Source: Polynucleobacter sp. 31A-FELB (lineage in GTDB: Bacteria; Pseudomonadota; Gammaproteobacteria; Burkholderiales; Burkholderiaceae). From it: a stretch of DNA of 64,000 bases. Below are positions 8,121 to 17,332 of the stretch, one piece after another. The notes beneath the pieces were generated by a model. The model was not told the DNA's origin, did not search any database, and was given only the letters and a program-made list of their open reading frames with translations. A program made the position numbers and the translations under genes. The DNA lies in assembly GCF_018882405.1 (NCBI RefSeq), contig NZ_JACVOO010000009.1:1-64000 (forward strand). The letters are read 5' to 3'. Each line of letters begins with the position of its first letter. Positions within the stretch are counted from its first letter, which is position 1.

Positions 8121-9674
8121 ATGAATCTGCTTTCTGCTGCCGCCAAGGTCAGCTCCCTCACGATGCTCTCCAGGATCACCGGACTACTCCGGGAGACCCT
8201 GATTGCCCGTAGTTTTGGGGCCTCAGAGTGGACGGATGCCTTTAATGTGGCCTTCAGACTACCCAATCTGCTACGTCGACTCTTTGCCGAGGGAGCCTTT
8301 TCCCAGGCATTTGTGCCTATTTTGGGAGAAATTTCGAGCCAAGGGGACGTAAAACAGTCCCAAATCCTCGTAAATGCCGTTGCTACGCTCTTATTCTGGG
8401 CTTTGCTCCTTACGGTACTCCTAGGGGTTATTGGCGCCCCCCTGCTGATTCTGGCTATTGCTACAGGCTTTGAAGGTGGTCCCGCCTATGAAGCAAGCGT
8501 AGTTATGACCCGGATCATGTTCCCCTATATCGGCCTTATTTCCATGGTTTCCCTGTCAGCCGGGATCCTCAATACCTTTGGCCGCTTTGCCATTCCGGCA
8601 TTTACCCCGGTTTTACTCAATTTAGCCCTCATCGGGAGCGCTATCTTTTTAGCGCCCCATCTTGAACAGCCGATTTACGCTCTGAGCATTGGCGTGCTCT
8701 TGGGCGGCTTCTTGCAGCTCGCTATTCAGGTGCCAGCGCTATCCCGCCTAGGCTTATTGCCAAAAGTGGGTCTCTTGCCAGGCGCTATCAAAGCAGCAGT
8801 TAAAAATCCGGACGCAAGGCGCGTCATGAAATTAATGGGTCCTGCGGTGTTTGCAGTTTCCGTTGCTCAGATTTCCCTCATCATCAATACCAATATTGCT
8901 TCTCGCTTACAAGCGGGTAGCGTGTCCTGGCTCTCTTATGCGGATCGCCTGATGGAGTTTCCGACGGCCCTCTTAGGTGTGGCTCTGGGAACGGTTTTGC
9001 TGCCAAGCCTGAGCAAAGCAAATGCAAAAAATGATTTAGTACATGCTGGTGAACTTCTCATTTGGGGATTGCAACTCACCTTTTTGCTAGCTGCTCCTTG
9101 CGCAATTGCTCTCTTTATTTTTGGTGAGCCACTGGCAGCAGTTCTGTATCACTACGGCAAGTTCAACGCCTTGGATGTCTTGATGACACAGCGTGCTTTA
9201 GCAGCTTATGGCGTTGGACTGATTGGCCTCATTTTGGTGAAGATCTTAGCTCCCGGTTTTTACTCACGGCAAGATATCCGCACGCCAGTAAAGATTGGCC
9301 TACTAGTCTTGGTGGCAACCCAATTAGCCAATTTAGTTTTTGTTCCTTGGTTGGGGCATGCCGGTCTTGCACTCTCTGTTGGTACTGGCGCCTGTCTGAA
9401 CGCAACGCTCCTTTGGGTTGGCCTGCATCGACGTGGCGCCCTACCCAGTGCTGCCTGGCTTAAGTATCTAGGGCAGTTATTGCTGGCTTTAATTCCTTTT
9501 GCATTCCTACTGTATTACGCAGCCACCGCACATGATTGGATAGCACTTCAATCTACCCCCTGGACTCGAGTAGGGTTAGTAGCTGCCTGGCTAGCTGCTG
9601 CTGCAGCGGTTTATTTTGCAGCTTTAGGTCTTGTCGGTATTCGCTGGCAAAAATTCCTACGTCATGCAAAATAG
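8121..9674 (+). CDS. murJ: Lipid II flippase MurJ
   Basis: MurJ moves the peptidoglycan precursor lipid II across the inner membrane. The 517-residue protein is almost entirely hydrophobic helices (about 14 expected). The N-terminus has the family sequence SRITGLLRETLIARSFG and NLLRRLFAEGAFSQAF. It is a member of the MOP exporter superfamily. The next gene starts only 5 bases after its stop, so the two are probably co-transcribed. Confidence 0.96.
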   Translation: MNLLSAAAKVSSLTMLSRITGLLRETLIARSFGASEWTDAFNVAFRLPNLLRRLFAEGAFSQAFVPILGEISSQGDVKQSQILVNAVATLLFWALLLTVLLGVIGAPLLILAIATGFEGGPAYEASVVMTRIMFPYIGLISMVSLSAGILNTFGRFAIPAFTPVLLNLALIGSAIFLAPHLEQPIYALSIGVLLGGFLQLAIQVPALSRLGLLPKVGLLPGAIKAAVKNPDARRVMKLMGPAVFAVSVAQISLIINTNIASRLQAGSVSWLSYADRLMEFPTALLGVALGTVLLPSLSKANAKNDLVHAGELLIWGLQLTFLLAAPCAIALFIFGEPLAAVLYHYGKFNALDVLMTQRALAAYGVGLIGLILVKILAPGFYSRQDIRTPVKIGLLVLVATQLANLVFVPWLGHAGLALSVGTGACLNATLLWVGLHRRGALPSAAWLKYLGQLLLALIPFAFLLYYAATAHDWIALQSTPWTRVGLVAAWLAAAAAVYFAALGLVGIRWQKFLRHAK

Positions 9675-9679
9675 CTTTT

Positions 9680-10522
9680 ATGCCAACACAACAACTCGAC
9701 TATTTCACATCCCTCGTTGCTGAAGACGAGCACTTCCCTTTAACCGAGGCGACGGTAGCAGTTGCACAACATGCCTACCCTGACCTCGATGTCCAAGGAG
9801 TGCTTGATCAGATCGATCAGTGGGGCAATAAACTAAAGCAACGCATTACTCCGGATACGCCACCGATTCAGCGCCTGCAGTTACTCAAGCATTTCTTTTA
9901 TAACGAGTTGGGCTTTGGCCCTAATCCGAATGACTTCTACGCGCCCGAGAATTCTTATCTGCATCAGATCATTGAGAATCGTCGCGGCATTCCGATTTCT
10001 CTAGCCATCTTGATGATGGAGCTCGGACAGCAAATTGGTTTGAATATTCGTGGGGTATCCTTCCCAAATCACTTCATGATGCGCATCTCCTTGCAACAAG
10101 GCGAAATCATCATGGATCCCTTGAATGGCGACTCCCTCTCAAAAAATCAATTGCAAGAGATGCTCGATCCATACCTCGATGCCAAAGGCTATCGCGGCGA
10201 TCTCAGCCTGCCATTGAATATTTTCTTGAGAGCCTCTAGCTCTCGCGAAATCCTCTCGCGCTTCATGAGAAATCTCAAAATGATTTATTCGGAAGATGAG
10301 CGCTGGGAGCGGCTACTGGGCATTCAAGAGCGTCTAGTGATCTTGCTGCCAGATTCAACTGAAGAGGTTCGTGATCGTGGTTTGATCTTTGCGCAACTAG
10401 AGTATGTTCGTCCTGCGATAGCGGATCTGCATCGCTACTTAAGCGAAATGCCTGGCGCAGAAGATGCAGCAGACATTCGTGAGCATATCGCTACGCTAGA
10501 GAGTCAGACTAAGCTGCACTAA
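9680..10522 (+). CDS. SirB1-like transglutaminase/TPR family protein
   Basis: A 280-residue cytoplasmic protein of the SirB1 type. The transglutaminase-like part contains NRRGIPISLAILMMELGQQIG and GVSFPNHFMMRI, and a tetratricopeptide-like helical C-terminus follows. Molecular function is not firmly established. The start is ATG 9680, six bases past the murJ stop; the open frame continues upstream inside murJ, but that sequence is a shadow. It converges on dedA with no clear terminator between them. Confidence 0.88.
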   Translation: MPTQQLDYFTSLVAEDEHFPLTEATVAVAQHAYPDLDVQGVLDQIDQWGNKLKQRITPDTPPIQRLQLLKHFFYNELGFGPNPNDFYAPENSYLHQIIENRRGIPISLAILMMELGQQIGLNIRGVSFPNHFMMRISLQQGEIIMDPLNGDSLSKNQLQEMLDPYLDAKGYRGDLSLPLNIFLRASSSREILSRFMRNLKMIYSEDERWERLLGIQERLVILLPDSTEEVRDRGLIFAQLEYVRPAIADLHRYLSEMPGAEDAADIREHIATLESQTKLH

Positions 10523-10554
10523 GCAGCCCAATTCAACGATCTTATTTCTAATCT

Positions 10555-11214
10555 TTATTTCTTTTTGCGCTGAAATATTTTGTATAGCGCGGCCAGCACA
10601 ATTGGAATAGCTGCCGCACCAATACCAATCAACACGATCACATTCAGATTTTGGCGAATGATGGGGATGTTGCCAAAGAAGTAACCAGCAACAACTAAAC
10701 CAAAGACCCACAAGAGCGCACCAGTCACATTGAATAACTGGAAGCGAGAGAAGTTCATTGCCGAAACGCCAGCAACAAATGGCGCAAAGGTACGAATGAT
10801 CGGCAAAAAGCGGGCCACAATAATTGTCTTGCCGCCATGCTTCTCGTAAAAAGAATGTGTCTTACGCAAAGCTGCTTGATCAATCCAGCGAGATTGGCTA
10901 CTAAAAATTCTTTCGCCAATCCAGCGACCAATAAAGTAGTTCACGGTATTGCCAGCAATGGCAGCGATTAACAATCCAATGCACAAGGTCCACAGATTAA
11001 AGTGCTCAGTAGCGCAATAGGCTCCGGCAATAAACAATAATGAATCGCCGGGTAAAAATGGAGCGACTACCAAACCAGTCTCGGCAAACACAATAGCGAA
11101 AAGTAGGCCATAAGCCCAATAACCATATTGCTGAATCACTACGTCTAAATGACGATCAATGTGCAACAGCAAATCGCCTAACTGCAATAAGGTATCGATC
11201 AAATCGTGCTCCAT
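10555..11214 (-). CDS. DedA family inner-membrane protein
   Basis: The 219-residue protein has several membrane helices and the DedA/VTT signatures: PFLPGDSLLFIAGAY near the N-terminus, the amphipathic GNTVNYFIGRWIG, and FLPIIRTFAPFVAG. DedA proteins help maintain membrane potential, and some recycle undecaprenyl phosphate or flip phospholipids. Which role applies here cannot be told. It ends with a basic tail RKKK and is divergent from miaA (67-base gap). Confidence 0.92.
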   Translation of the reverse strand: MEHDLIDTLLQLGDLLLHIDRHLDVVIQQYGYWAYGLLFAIVFAETGLVVAPFLPGDSLLFIAGAYCATEHFNLWTLCIGLLIAAIAGNTVNYFIGRWIGERIFSSQSRWIDQAALRKTHSFYEKHGGKTIIVARFLPIIRTFAPFVAGVSAMNFSRFQLFNVTGALLWVFGLVVAGYFFGNIPIIRQNLNVIVLIGIGAAAIPIVLAALYKIFQRKKK

Positions 11215-11270
11215 GTATTAGTTGCAAGGATATTAACAGGCTAGCAATACCGATCGGGGCATTTCATTCC

Positions 11271-11276
11271 TATAAT
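11271..11276 (+). promoter_or_regulatory. -10 box (TATAAT) five bases before the miaA start
   Basis: A perfect TATAAT is followed by only GCGGT before the ATG at 11282, placing a normal start site at or next to the initiation codon. No Shine-Dalgarno sequence is seen and the -35 region is weak. It suggests a leaderless or nearly leaderless miaA mRNA. Confidence 0.5.
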
Positions 11277-11281
11277 GCGGT

Positions 11282-12286
11282 ATGCAAACTGAACTTCACA
11301 TTCAGCCTACGCATCCATCTGATCAGCCACCCATACTGTGTATTGTTGGCCCCACAGGCGCAGGCAAAACACATCTCGCAATGGCATTAGCAGAGCATGC
11401 GAAATCCATGGGTCAAACCGTTGAATTAATCAGCATGGACTCCGCCTTGGTATATCGCGGATTGGATATTGGTAGCGCCAAACCAACTAGAGCAGAACAA
11501 GCTGCGGTTCGGCACCACTTGATTGACATCTTGGATCCCACTGAATCCTATTCAGCCGCGCGCTTCGCAAATGATGCCAAACGGCTGTGTCAGGAAATTC
11601 GGGAGCGCGGAAATATTCCAGTTGTGGTGGGTGGAACGATGTTGTATTGGCGCGCATGGGCATATGGCCTCTCTTCTCTCCCGCCAGCAGATCCAGAGAT
11701 CCGCGCCCGTCTCGATGAGCAAGGAAAAGAGATTGGCTGGCCTGCGATGCATACTGAGCTAGCTAAAGTAGACCCCGTTACCGCCGCACGTTTACAGCCC
11801 AACGACTCTCAACGCGTGCAACGTGCCTTAGAGGTTTATGAAATTACTGGCAAACCCATGTCGGAGCTGTTGGCAGATTCACCAAGCGAAGATGGCCGAG
11901 AAGGTTCATCCATCCCAGAATGGATTGACCTCATCTCACTAGAGCCAAGCGATCGTTTGCGCCTGCATCAGAACTTAGAAAAAAGATTTGATGAAATGCT
12001 AGTCGGCGGACTGCTAGAGGAAGTTGAATTACTCAGAAAGAATCCAGACCTGCATGGTGACCTGCCCGCCATTCGCTCTGTTGGCTATCGACAAGTCTGG
12101 GAATATCTGTCTGGTGAAGTAGATCAAGCTGAAATGCGCTACAAAGCACTAGCCGCGACTAGACAACTTGGTAAACGACAGTTAACTTGGTTGCGTGCGA
12201 TTGCCGGAAGAAAGACATTTGACCCTTTCAACTCAGATGAGTTGAAAGCGGCCATAGAGTACTGCAAACAAAGCCTAAGCAAATAG
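11282..12286 (+). CDS. miaA: tRNA dimethylallyltransferase MiaA
   Basis: MiaA transfers a dimethylallyl group to A37 of tRNAs reading UNN codons. The 334 residues contain the P-loop GPTGAGKT at 23-30, [17 protein letters not shown] (substrate and magnesium region) and [14 protein letters not shown] near the C-terminus. It stands alone between divergent dedA and convergent purM. The N-terminus is slightly longer than in many relatives (P-loop starts at 23). Confidence 0.96.
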   Translation: MQTELHIQPTHPSDQPPILCIVGPTGAGKTHLAMALAEHAKSMGQTVELISMDSALVYRGLDIGSAKPTRAEQAAVRHHLIDILDPTESYSAARFANDAKRLCQEIRERGNIPVVVGGTMLYWRAWAYGLSSLPPADPEIRARLDEQGKEIGWPAMHTELAKVDPVTAARLQPNDSQRVQRALEVYEITGKPMSELLADSPSEDGREGSSIPEWIDLISLEPSDRLRLHQNLEKRFDEMLVGGLLEEVELLRKNPDLHGDLPAIRSVGYRQVWEYLSGEVDQAEMRYKALAATRQLGKRQLTWLRAIAGRKTFDPFNSDELKAAIEYCKQSLSK

Positions 12287-12293
12287 GCTTTGT
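12268..12293. terminator. Hairpin at the miaA end, possible terminator
   Basis: ACAAAGCCTA-AGCAAA-TAGGCTTTGT is a perfect 10-base stem spanning the miaA stop. It lies between the converging miaA and purM genes. There is no proper T-run on either side, so it may only stabilise mRNA ends. Confidence 0.45.
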
Positions 12294-12299
12294 TGAATA

Positions 12300-13352
12300 T
12301 TAAATAACGATAGTTTGTGGTGCACCAGCCGGACGCTCTACAACCTCACCAACAGTCCAAGCATGTAAAGCTTCAGCTTTGAGCGATTGGATTGCAGCAT
12401 CCGCTTGATCGGCGGTGACGATCACCACCATGCCAATACCGCAGTTGAATACACGCACCATTTCTGCATCCGCTACGCCACCCTTCATTTGTAACCAGCG
12501 GAAGAGCTCTGGCATTTGCCAGCTATCGCGATGCAATACAGCTTGCGTATTTTCTGGGAGCACGCGTGGTACGTTGTCCACCAAGCCACCGCCAGTGATG
12601 TGCGCCATACCCTTCACATTGACCTCGCCAATCAACTTCAGCAACTGCTTTACATAAATTTGCGTAGGAGCCATCACCACATCACCCAAAGAGCGACCAC
12701 CCAAATCATCGGTTGGCTTAGCACCCGCACGCTCAATAATTTTGCGAACCAATGAATAGCCATTGGAATGCGCGCCACTCGAAGCAATTGCCAAAACGAC
12801 ATCGCCAGGAGTAATGGTTGCGCCAGTAATAATTTTGGATTTTTCAACTGCGCCAACAGCAAAGCCAGCTAAGTCATATTCGCCTGGAGGGTACATGCCA
12901 GGCATCTCAGCTGTTTCACCGCCAATTAATGCGCAACCAGACAACTCACAACCTTTAGCAATTCCGCCAACTACGGTGGCAGCAGTATCTACAGTCAACT
13001 TGCCGCAAGCAAAGTAATCCAAGAAAAAGAGGGGTTCAGCACCCTGAACCAAAATGTCGTTCACACTCATCGCCACCAAATCCTGGCCAATCGTATCGTG
13101 ACGATTCCACTCAAAAGCTAATCTCAGTTTGGTACCAACGCCGTCAGTGCCAGATACCAATACTGGCTCTTTATAGCGTTTTGGCACTTCAAACAGGGCG
13201 CCAAAGCCACCAATCCCGGCTAATACGCCTTCGCGCATGGTTTTCTTGGCCAAAGGCTTGATGCGATCCACCAAGTCATCCCCAGCATCGATATCGACAC
13301 CAGCGTCACGGTAGGAAAGGCCTTTTGAGGAAGAATTAGTAGATGAGTTCAT
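12300..13352 (-). CDS. purM: Phosphoribosylformylglycinamidine cyclo-ligase
   Basis: PurM (AIR synthetase) closes the imidazole ring in step five of purine synthesis. The 350 residues contain [40 protein letters not shown] and [16 protein letters not shown], all typical of the family. It is a single gene, divergent from the AI-2E permease. Confidence 0.97.
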   Translation of the reverse strand: MNSSTNSSSKGLSYRDAGVDIDAGDDLVDRIKPLAKKTMREGVLAGIGGFGALFEVPKRYKEPVLVSGTDGVGTKLRLAFEWNRHDTIGQDLVAMSVNDILVQGAEPLFFLDYFACGKLTVDTAATVVGGIAKGCELSGCALIGGETAEMPGMYPPGEYDLAGFAVGAVEKSKIITGATITPGDVVLAIASSGAHSNGYSLVRKIIERAGAKPTDDLGGRSLGDVVMAPTQIYVKQLLKLIGEVNVKGMAHITGGGLVDNVPRVLPENTQAVLHRDSWQMPELFRWLQMKGGVADAEMVRVFNCGIGMVVIVTADQADAAIQSLKAEALHAWTVGEVVERPAGAPQTIVI

Positions 13353-13425
13353 GGCAGAGATAGAAGATTAGTAAAAAACACTACTTGGTCGGTAGAATCA
13401 TTGAATTCTAGAGGATTCGAGCACG

Positions 13426-14415
13426 ATGGCTGAAATTTTTACCCCTTTTCTGACTGCATTTATTCTGGCTTACGCCCTACGCCCAGTTTGCTTGTGGCTT
13501 GAGAGGCATCGCCTACCCCGCGCAGCGGCTGCCGGGATTGCCATGATTATTGGTTTGGGCGTGTTTTTTATGATTTTGAGTCTGTTTATTACCCTCCTCA
13601 AAACTGAAATCCCCCTCATCAAGGCCCAATTTCCGGATTGGATCCAAAACACCCAATCTTGGCTTGGGCCTAAGTTAAGTGAATTTCACATTAATGTGGA
13701 TTGGAATACTCTCAAGTCAAGTGCCACTCAAAAAATTACCGCACACCTCAATGACAATTCCGATGCACTGATGTCCTCCACATTGGAGACAGTATTGATG
13801 TCAGGTAGCTCGGTAATTACAGGATTCGTAAATGCTGTATTAACGCTATTTGTAATGTTTTATCTATTGATCGACTGGGACCATTTTTTCAAACTCGTCA
13901 AATCAATTGTTCCAGTACGTGCACAAGAAACCATTCACCACCTCGCCATGCATGCTGATGGTTTGCTCTCTCAATATCTCAGGGGCATGCTGATCGTCAT
14001 TTCTATCATGTCCGTTTTTTACAGTGCTGGATTGAGCATCATTGGAATTAAAGGCGCTGTGGCATTGGGCGTCTTTACGGCACTCATGATTGTGATTCCC
14101 TACATTGGCATCACTTTAGGTTTCACCTTGGCAATCCTGGCAGCCCTTTTACAATTTGGGCCTGGGGGTGCAATCATTGGTGTCCTAGTGCTATACGGAC
14201 TAGGGCAATTCATTGAAGGCTTCTTCCTCACGCCACGCCTAGTAGGCGAGCGAATTGGCTTGCATCCAGTCGCAGTGCTTTTTGCGTTACTGCTATTTGG
14301 GAAATTATTTGGCTTCTTTGGTGTGCTGCTGGCATTACCAACAAGCGCAGTCAGCTTGGTGCTACTGCAGTATGGTTGGTCACGCTATACCCAAAGTTCT
14401 TGGTATCAAAAATAA
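13426..14415 (+). CDS. AI-2E family transporter (PerM-like), short N-terminus
   Basis: A 329-residue multi-helix membrane protein of the AI-2E/PerM family. FTPFLTAFILAYALRPV matches the usual second helix, and the C-terminal part has YGLGQFIEGFFLTPRLVGERIGLHP, the family's most conserved segment. Members export small molecules or act as cation/proton antiporters; the substrate is unknown here. The helix normally preceding the FTPFL segment is absent: an in-frame stop at 13402 and the divergent purM start leave no room for it. AGAGGA supports the chosen start. It lies 12 bases before hda, so co-transcription is likely. Confidence 0.88.
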   Translation: MAEIFTPFLTAFILAYALRPVCLWLERHRLPRAAAAGIAMIIGLGVFFMILSLFITLLKTEIPLIKAQFPDWIQNTQSWLGPKLSEFHINVDWNTLKSSATQKITAHLNDNSDALMSSTLETVLMSGSSVITGFVNAVLTLFVMFYLLIDWDHFFKLVKSIVPVRAQETIHHLAMHADGLLSQYLRGMLIVISIMSVFYSAGLSIIGIKGAVALGVFTALMIVIPYIGITLGFTLAILAALLQFGPGGAIIGVLVLYGLGQFIEGFFLTPRLVGERIGLHPVAVLFALLLFGKLFGFFGVLLALPTSAVSLVLLQYGWSRYTQSSWYQK

Positions 14416-14427
14416 GTTTTCGCAGTA

Positions 14428-15186
14428 ATGAATAATTCCTCACTACCAAAACAGTTTGCGCTTGATATTGGTCACACACCTAAACCCACTTTAAGCAATT
14501 TTCTGGCCGGAGAAAATCTGGCACTGCACTCAGCTTTGTTAGCTTTAGTCAAAGCTTGGGAAATAAACGCCCCAAGAGAGGCTAGCGAAAATCCTCTGAA
14601 CCAACGCTGGATTTATTGGTGGGGACCAGAAGGCTCTGGTCGCACCCATTTGCTTAGCGCTATTGGCGATGCAGCCCAGGAATTGGGTTTGGAGTGCCTC
14701 CCCCTCACCCCCAATGAACCGATTTCCTGGGTACGCCTAGAAGAAAGACTGCCCACCCTCTGTGCAAGCGATAAGCCCTCTGTAATCACTGTAGATGACG
14801 TGGATCGACTTGATGAGCGCTTGGTAGCTGCTTTATTTCGCATTCTGAATGCTATTCAGGGCAGCAAAGCCATTCACATCTTCATGGCAGGTAATGCCGC
14901 CCCTGGCGCTTTAAGCCTCAGAGAAGACCTTCGTACCCGCTTAGGATGGGGTTTGATCTTTCAAACTCATCTTTTGGGCGATGATGAGAAAATGGAGGCC
15001 TTACAGCAAGCGGCGCAAGCGCGCGGCTTGGTTTTATCCCCAGATGTATTGCCTTGGTTGTTAAATCGCTTTTATCGCGATATGCCAAACCTCATGGCCT
15101 TGATTGATGCTTTGGATGCTTATTCACTAGAAACAAAACGTGCTGTCACCTTGCCTCTCGTTAGAGAGCTTTTACAGCCCAAATAA
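14428..15186 (+). CDS. hda: DnaA regulatory inactivator Hda
   Basis: Hda, a DnaA-like AAA+ protein, works with the DNA-loaded beta clamp to convert DnaA-ATP to DnaA-ADP and so prevents over-initiation of replication. The 252 residues show a clamp-binding motif near the N-terminus (QFALDI), a modified Walker A GPEGSGRTH, Walker B VITVDDVDRL, and a C-terminal helical lid. There is no DnaA DNA-binding domain. The start is supported by length and context; the next gene begins 4 bases after its stop. Confidence 0.93.
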   Translation: MNNSSLPKQFALDIGHTPKPTLSNFLAGENLALHSALLALVKAWEINAPREASENPLNQRWIYWWGPEGSGRTHLLSAIGDAAQELGLECLPLTPNEPISWVRLEERLPTLCASDKPSVITVDDVDRLDERLVAALFRILNAIQGSKAIHIFMAGNAAPGALSLREDLRTRLGWGLIFQTHLLGDDEKMEALQQAAQARGLVLSPDVLPWLLNRFYRDMPNLMALIDALDAYSLETKRAVTLPLVRELLQPK

Positions 15187-15190
15187 ATTA

Positions 15191-15871
15191 ATGACCCGAT
15201 TAGCACTCTTCGACTTAGATCACACCCTTCTCCCCTGCGATAGCGATTACGAATGGGGTCAGTTCTTGGCACGTATTGGCGTAGTAGATAGCAAATACTA
15301 TGCACAGCAAAATGAGCGCTTCTATCAAGATTACAAAGATGGCAAGCTGAATATTCAGGAGTTCTTGCGCTTTGCTTTGAAGCCGCTGTCAGAGCATTCT
15401 CGTGCACAGCTCAAAGAATGGCATGACGCGTTCATGCAAGAAGTGATTACTGGCCAGCTACGACAACAAGCACTGGATTTAGTAAAACGCCACCAAGATG
15501 CCGGTGATCTTTGCTGTGTAGTGACTGCAACCAATAGCTTTGTTACTCGCCCTATCGTAGAAAGTTTTGGCATTGAACATCTCGTGGCCACCGAACCTGC
15601 GACCATAGGAGACGAGCCTCTTGCCAATTTCACTGGCGAAGTTAAAGGCATCCCGAGTTTTCGAGAAGGCAAGATTCAACGAGTGCATGATTGGCTTGCC
15701 ACACAAAATCTCGCATTAGACCAATTGCCAAAAAGTTATTTTTATTCAGATTCTATGAATGATTTACCTCTCCTGGAAAAAGTTAGCAACCCTATTGCTA
15801 CTAATCCAGATGCTCGCCTACGTGACGAAGCCGCAAAACGTCACTGGCCCATACTTGAACTGTTTGCATGA
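15191..15871 (+). CDS. HAD-IB family phosphatase (SerB-like)
   Basis: A 226-residue haloacid dehalogenase-type hydrolase. Motif I is LFDLDHTLL, with the nucleophile at D8 and the acid/base at D10. Motif II is VVTATNS, and motif IV is YSDSMNDLPLL. The helical cap between motifs I and II is of the SerB/PSPase-like kind. The substrate is not evident; relatives include histidinol-phosphate and phosphoserine phosphatases. The start ATG at 15191 is right after hda, and the stop overlaps the pcnB start (ATGA), so hda-HAD-pcnB form a coupled run. Confidence 0.88.
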   Translation: MTRLALFDLDHTLLPCDSDYEWGQFLARIGVVDSKYYAQQNERFYQDYKDGKLNIQEFLRFALKPLSEHSRAQLKEWHDAFMQEVITGQLRQQALDLVKRHQDAGDLCCVVTATNSFVTRPIVESFGIEHLVATEPATIGDEPLANFTGEVKGIPSFREGKIQRVHDWLATQNLALDQLPKSYFYSDSMNDLPLLEKVSNPIATNPDARLRDEAAKRHWPILELFA

Positions 15872-17268
15872 TTACCAAATTTATTAAACGTATTTTGCGT
15901 CGCGACCCAATGGTCCGACATACTGCGGCCCATACCTCTGGCGCACCGAAACGAATCCCTAAAAAATCTCATCGTATTGATCCGCATTTGCTGTCTAAAA
16001 ATGCCGTGAAGGTGACCCAAACATTGCAGCAAGCTGGCTATGATGCCTTTATTGTCGGCGGTGCAGTACGAGATTTAGCTTTAGGAATTGGTCCCAAGGA
16101 TTTCGATGTGGCGACCAATGCCACGCCCGAGCAAGTTCAAAGGTTGTTCCGTAAAGCACGCCTGATTGGTCGTCGCTTTCAGATTGTGCACGTGACCTTC
16201 TTTGGCAAAGGACAACCTGAAATCATTGAGGTCTCCACCTTCAGAGCCTTGCTGGAAAACGCTGGCGAGCACGTAGCCGAAAATGGCCGCATCTTACGCG
16301 ATAACGTCTGGGGTAGCCAACATGAGGATGCTGCTCGCAGAGATTTCAGCATTAATGCGATGTATTACGATCCAGCTACCGAAACCGTGCTCGACTATCA
16401 CGGTGGCATGGCTGATATGCAGAAGAAAACTTTGCGCATGATTGGCGATCCTGCTAAACGCTATCGCGAAGATCCGATTCGCATGTTGCGGGCAGTTCGT
16501 TTTGCCGCGAAGACAGGCTTTACTTTAGATGCAGCAACACGCGCTCCTATCGCCAAATTAGGCAAGTTGATTCATGATGTTCCGTCTGCTCGACTCTTCG
16601 ATGAAATCCTTAAGCTACTCATGTCAGGTTACTCATGGGCTGCGATTCAAGGCCTGAAAGATGCGGGACTACATCACGGCCTACTGCCTTTGCTGGATCA
16701 CATCTTGGATAAAAGCGCAGATTCTAAGGAAGCGAATGATTTTGTTCGCATTGCTCTTGCGAATACTGATCAACGCATTCAATCCGGGAAAAGTGTTTCC
16801 GCAGGATTCTTGTTTGCGACTTTACTCTGGCCTGATCTATTGACCAATTGGAAAAAGAATATCGCCAAAGGAATTTCTAATATTCCAGCACTACATGATG
16901 CGATGGATGAAACGATTGCAAGCCAAAGTAGTGGCATGGTGATCCAACGCCGCTTCGAAAGTGACATGCGAGAAATCTTGTCCATGCAGCCCCGTTTTGA
17001 AAAGCGTGTTGGACGCTACCCTTATCGCCTGATTGAATCCCCACGCTTTAGAGCGGGTTATGACTTTATGTTGCTGCGCTGCGCCACTGGTGAGAAAAAC
17101 CCCTCTCTAGGCCAATGGTGGACTGACTTCATTTCTACCGATCCAGAAGGTCAGGAAGCCTTAATGGCCAGCGTCAAAAATGAGGCCGGTAATAGCGCCT
17201 CCCCCACAAAACGACGTCGCCGTAGAAAACCCAAAGTAGCTACGCCCACTGAAGGTGCAGCAGACTAA
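15868..17268 (+). CDS. pcnB: Poly(A) polymerase I
   Basis: PcnB adds poly(A) tails to RNA 3' ends, marking them for decay. The 466-residue protein has a basic N-terminal extension, then the class II nucleotidyltransferase head: GGAVRD at 64-69 and catalytic DFD at 78-80. EDPIRMLRAVRFAAKTGF belongs to the RNA-binding neck. The C-terminus ends in a run of Arg/Lys (KRRRRRKPK), which fits RNA binding. CCA-adding enzymes are related, but the basic extensions and overall length favour PcnB. It overlaps the preceding HAD gene by 4 bases. Confidence 0.93.
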   Translation: MITKFIKRILRRDPMVRHTAAHTSGAPKRIPKKSHRIDPHLLSKNAVKVTQTLQQAGYDAFIVGGAVRDLALGIGPKDFDVATNATPEQVQRLFRKARLIGRRFQIVHVTFFGKGQPEIIEVSTFRALLENAGEHVAENGRILRDNVWGSQHEDAARRDFSINAMYYDPATETVLDYHGGMADMQKKTLRMIGDPAKRYREDPIRMLRAVRFAAKTGFTLDAATRAPIAKLGKLIHDVPSARLFDEILKLLMSGYSWAAIQGLKDAGLHHGLLPLLDHILDKSADSKEANDFVRIALANTDQRIQSGKSVSAGFLFATLLWPDLLTNWKKNIAKGISNIPALHDAMDETIASQSSGMVIQRRFESDMREILSMQPRFEKRVGRYPYRLIESPRFRAGYDFMLLRCATGEKNPSLGQWWTDFISTDPEGQEALMASVKNEAGNSASPTKRRRRRKPKVATPTEGAAD

Positions 17269-17332
17269 GCAGACTTGAGAAAAATTCAGTAAAGTAGATT
17301 CGGTAGTTTCGTGTAGTTTTCTCTCATTTGGA

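Noticed and set aside
9536..9679. Upstream extension of the SirB1-like gene inside murJ
   Set aside because: The extra residues are out-of-frame murJ coding sequence with a Cys/Ser-rich composition; the conserved protein begins at ATG 9680.
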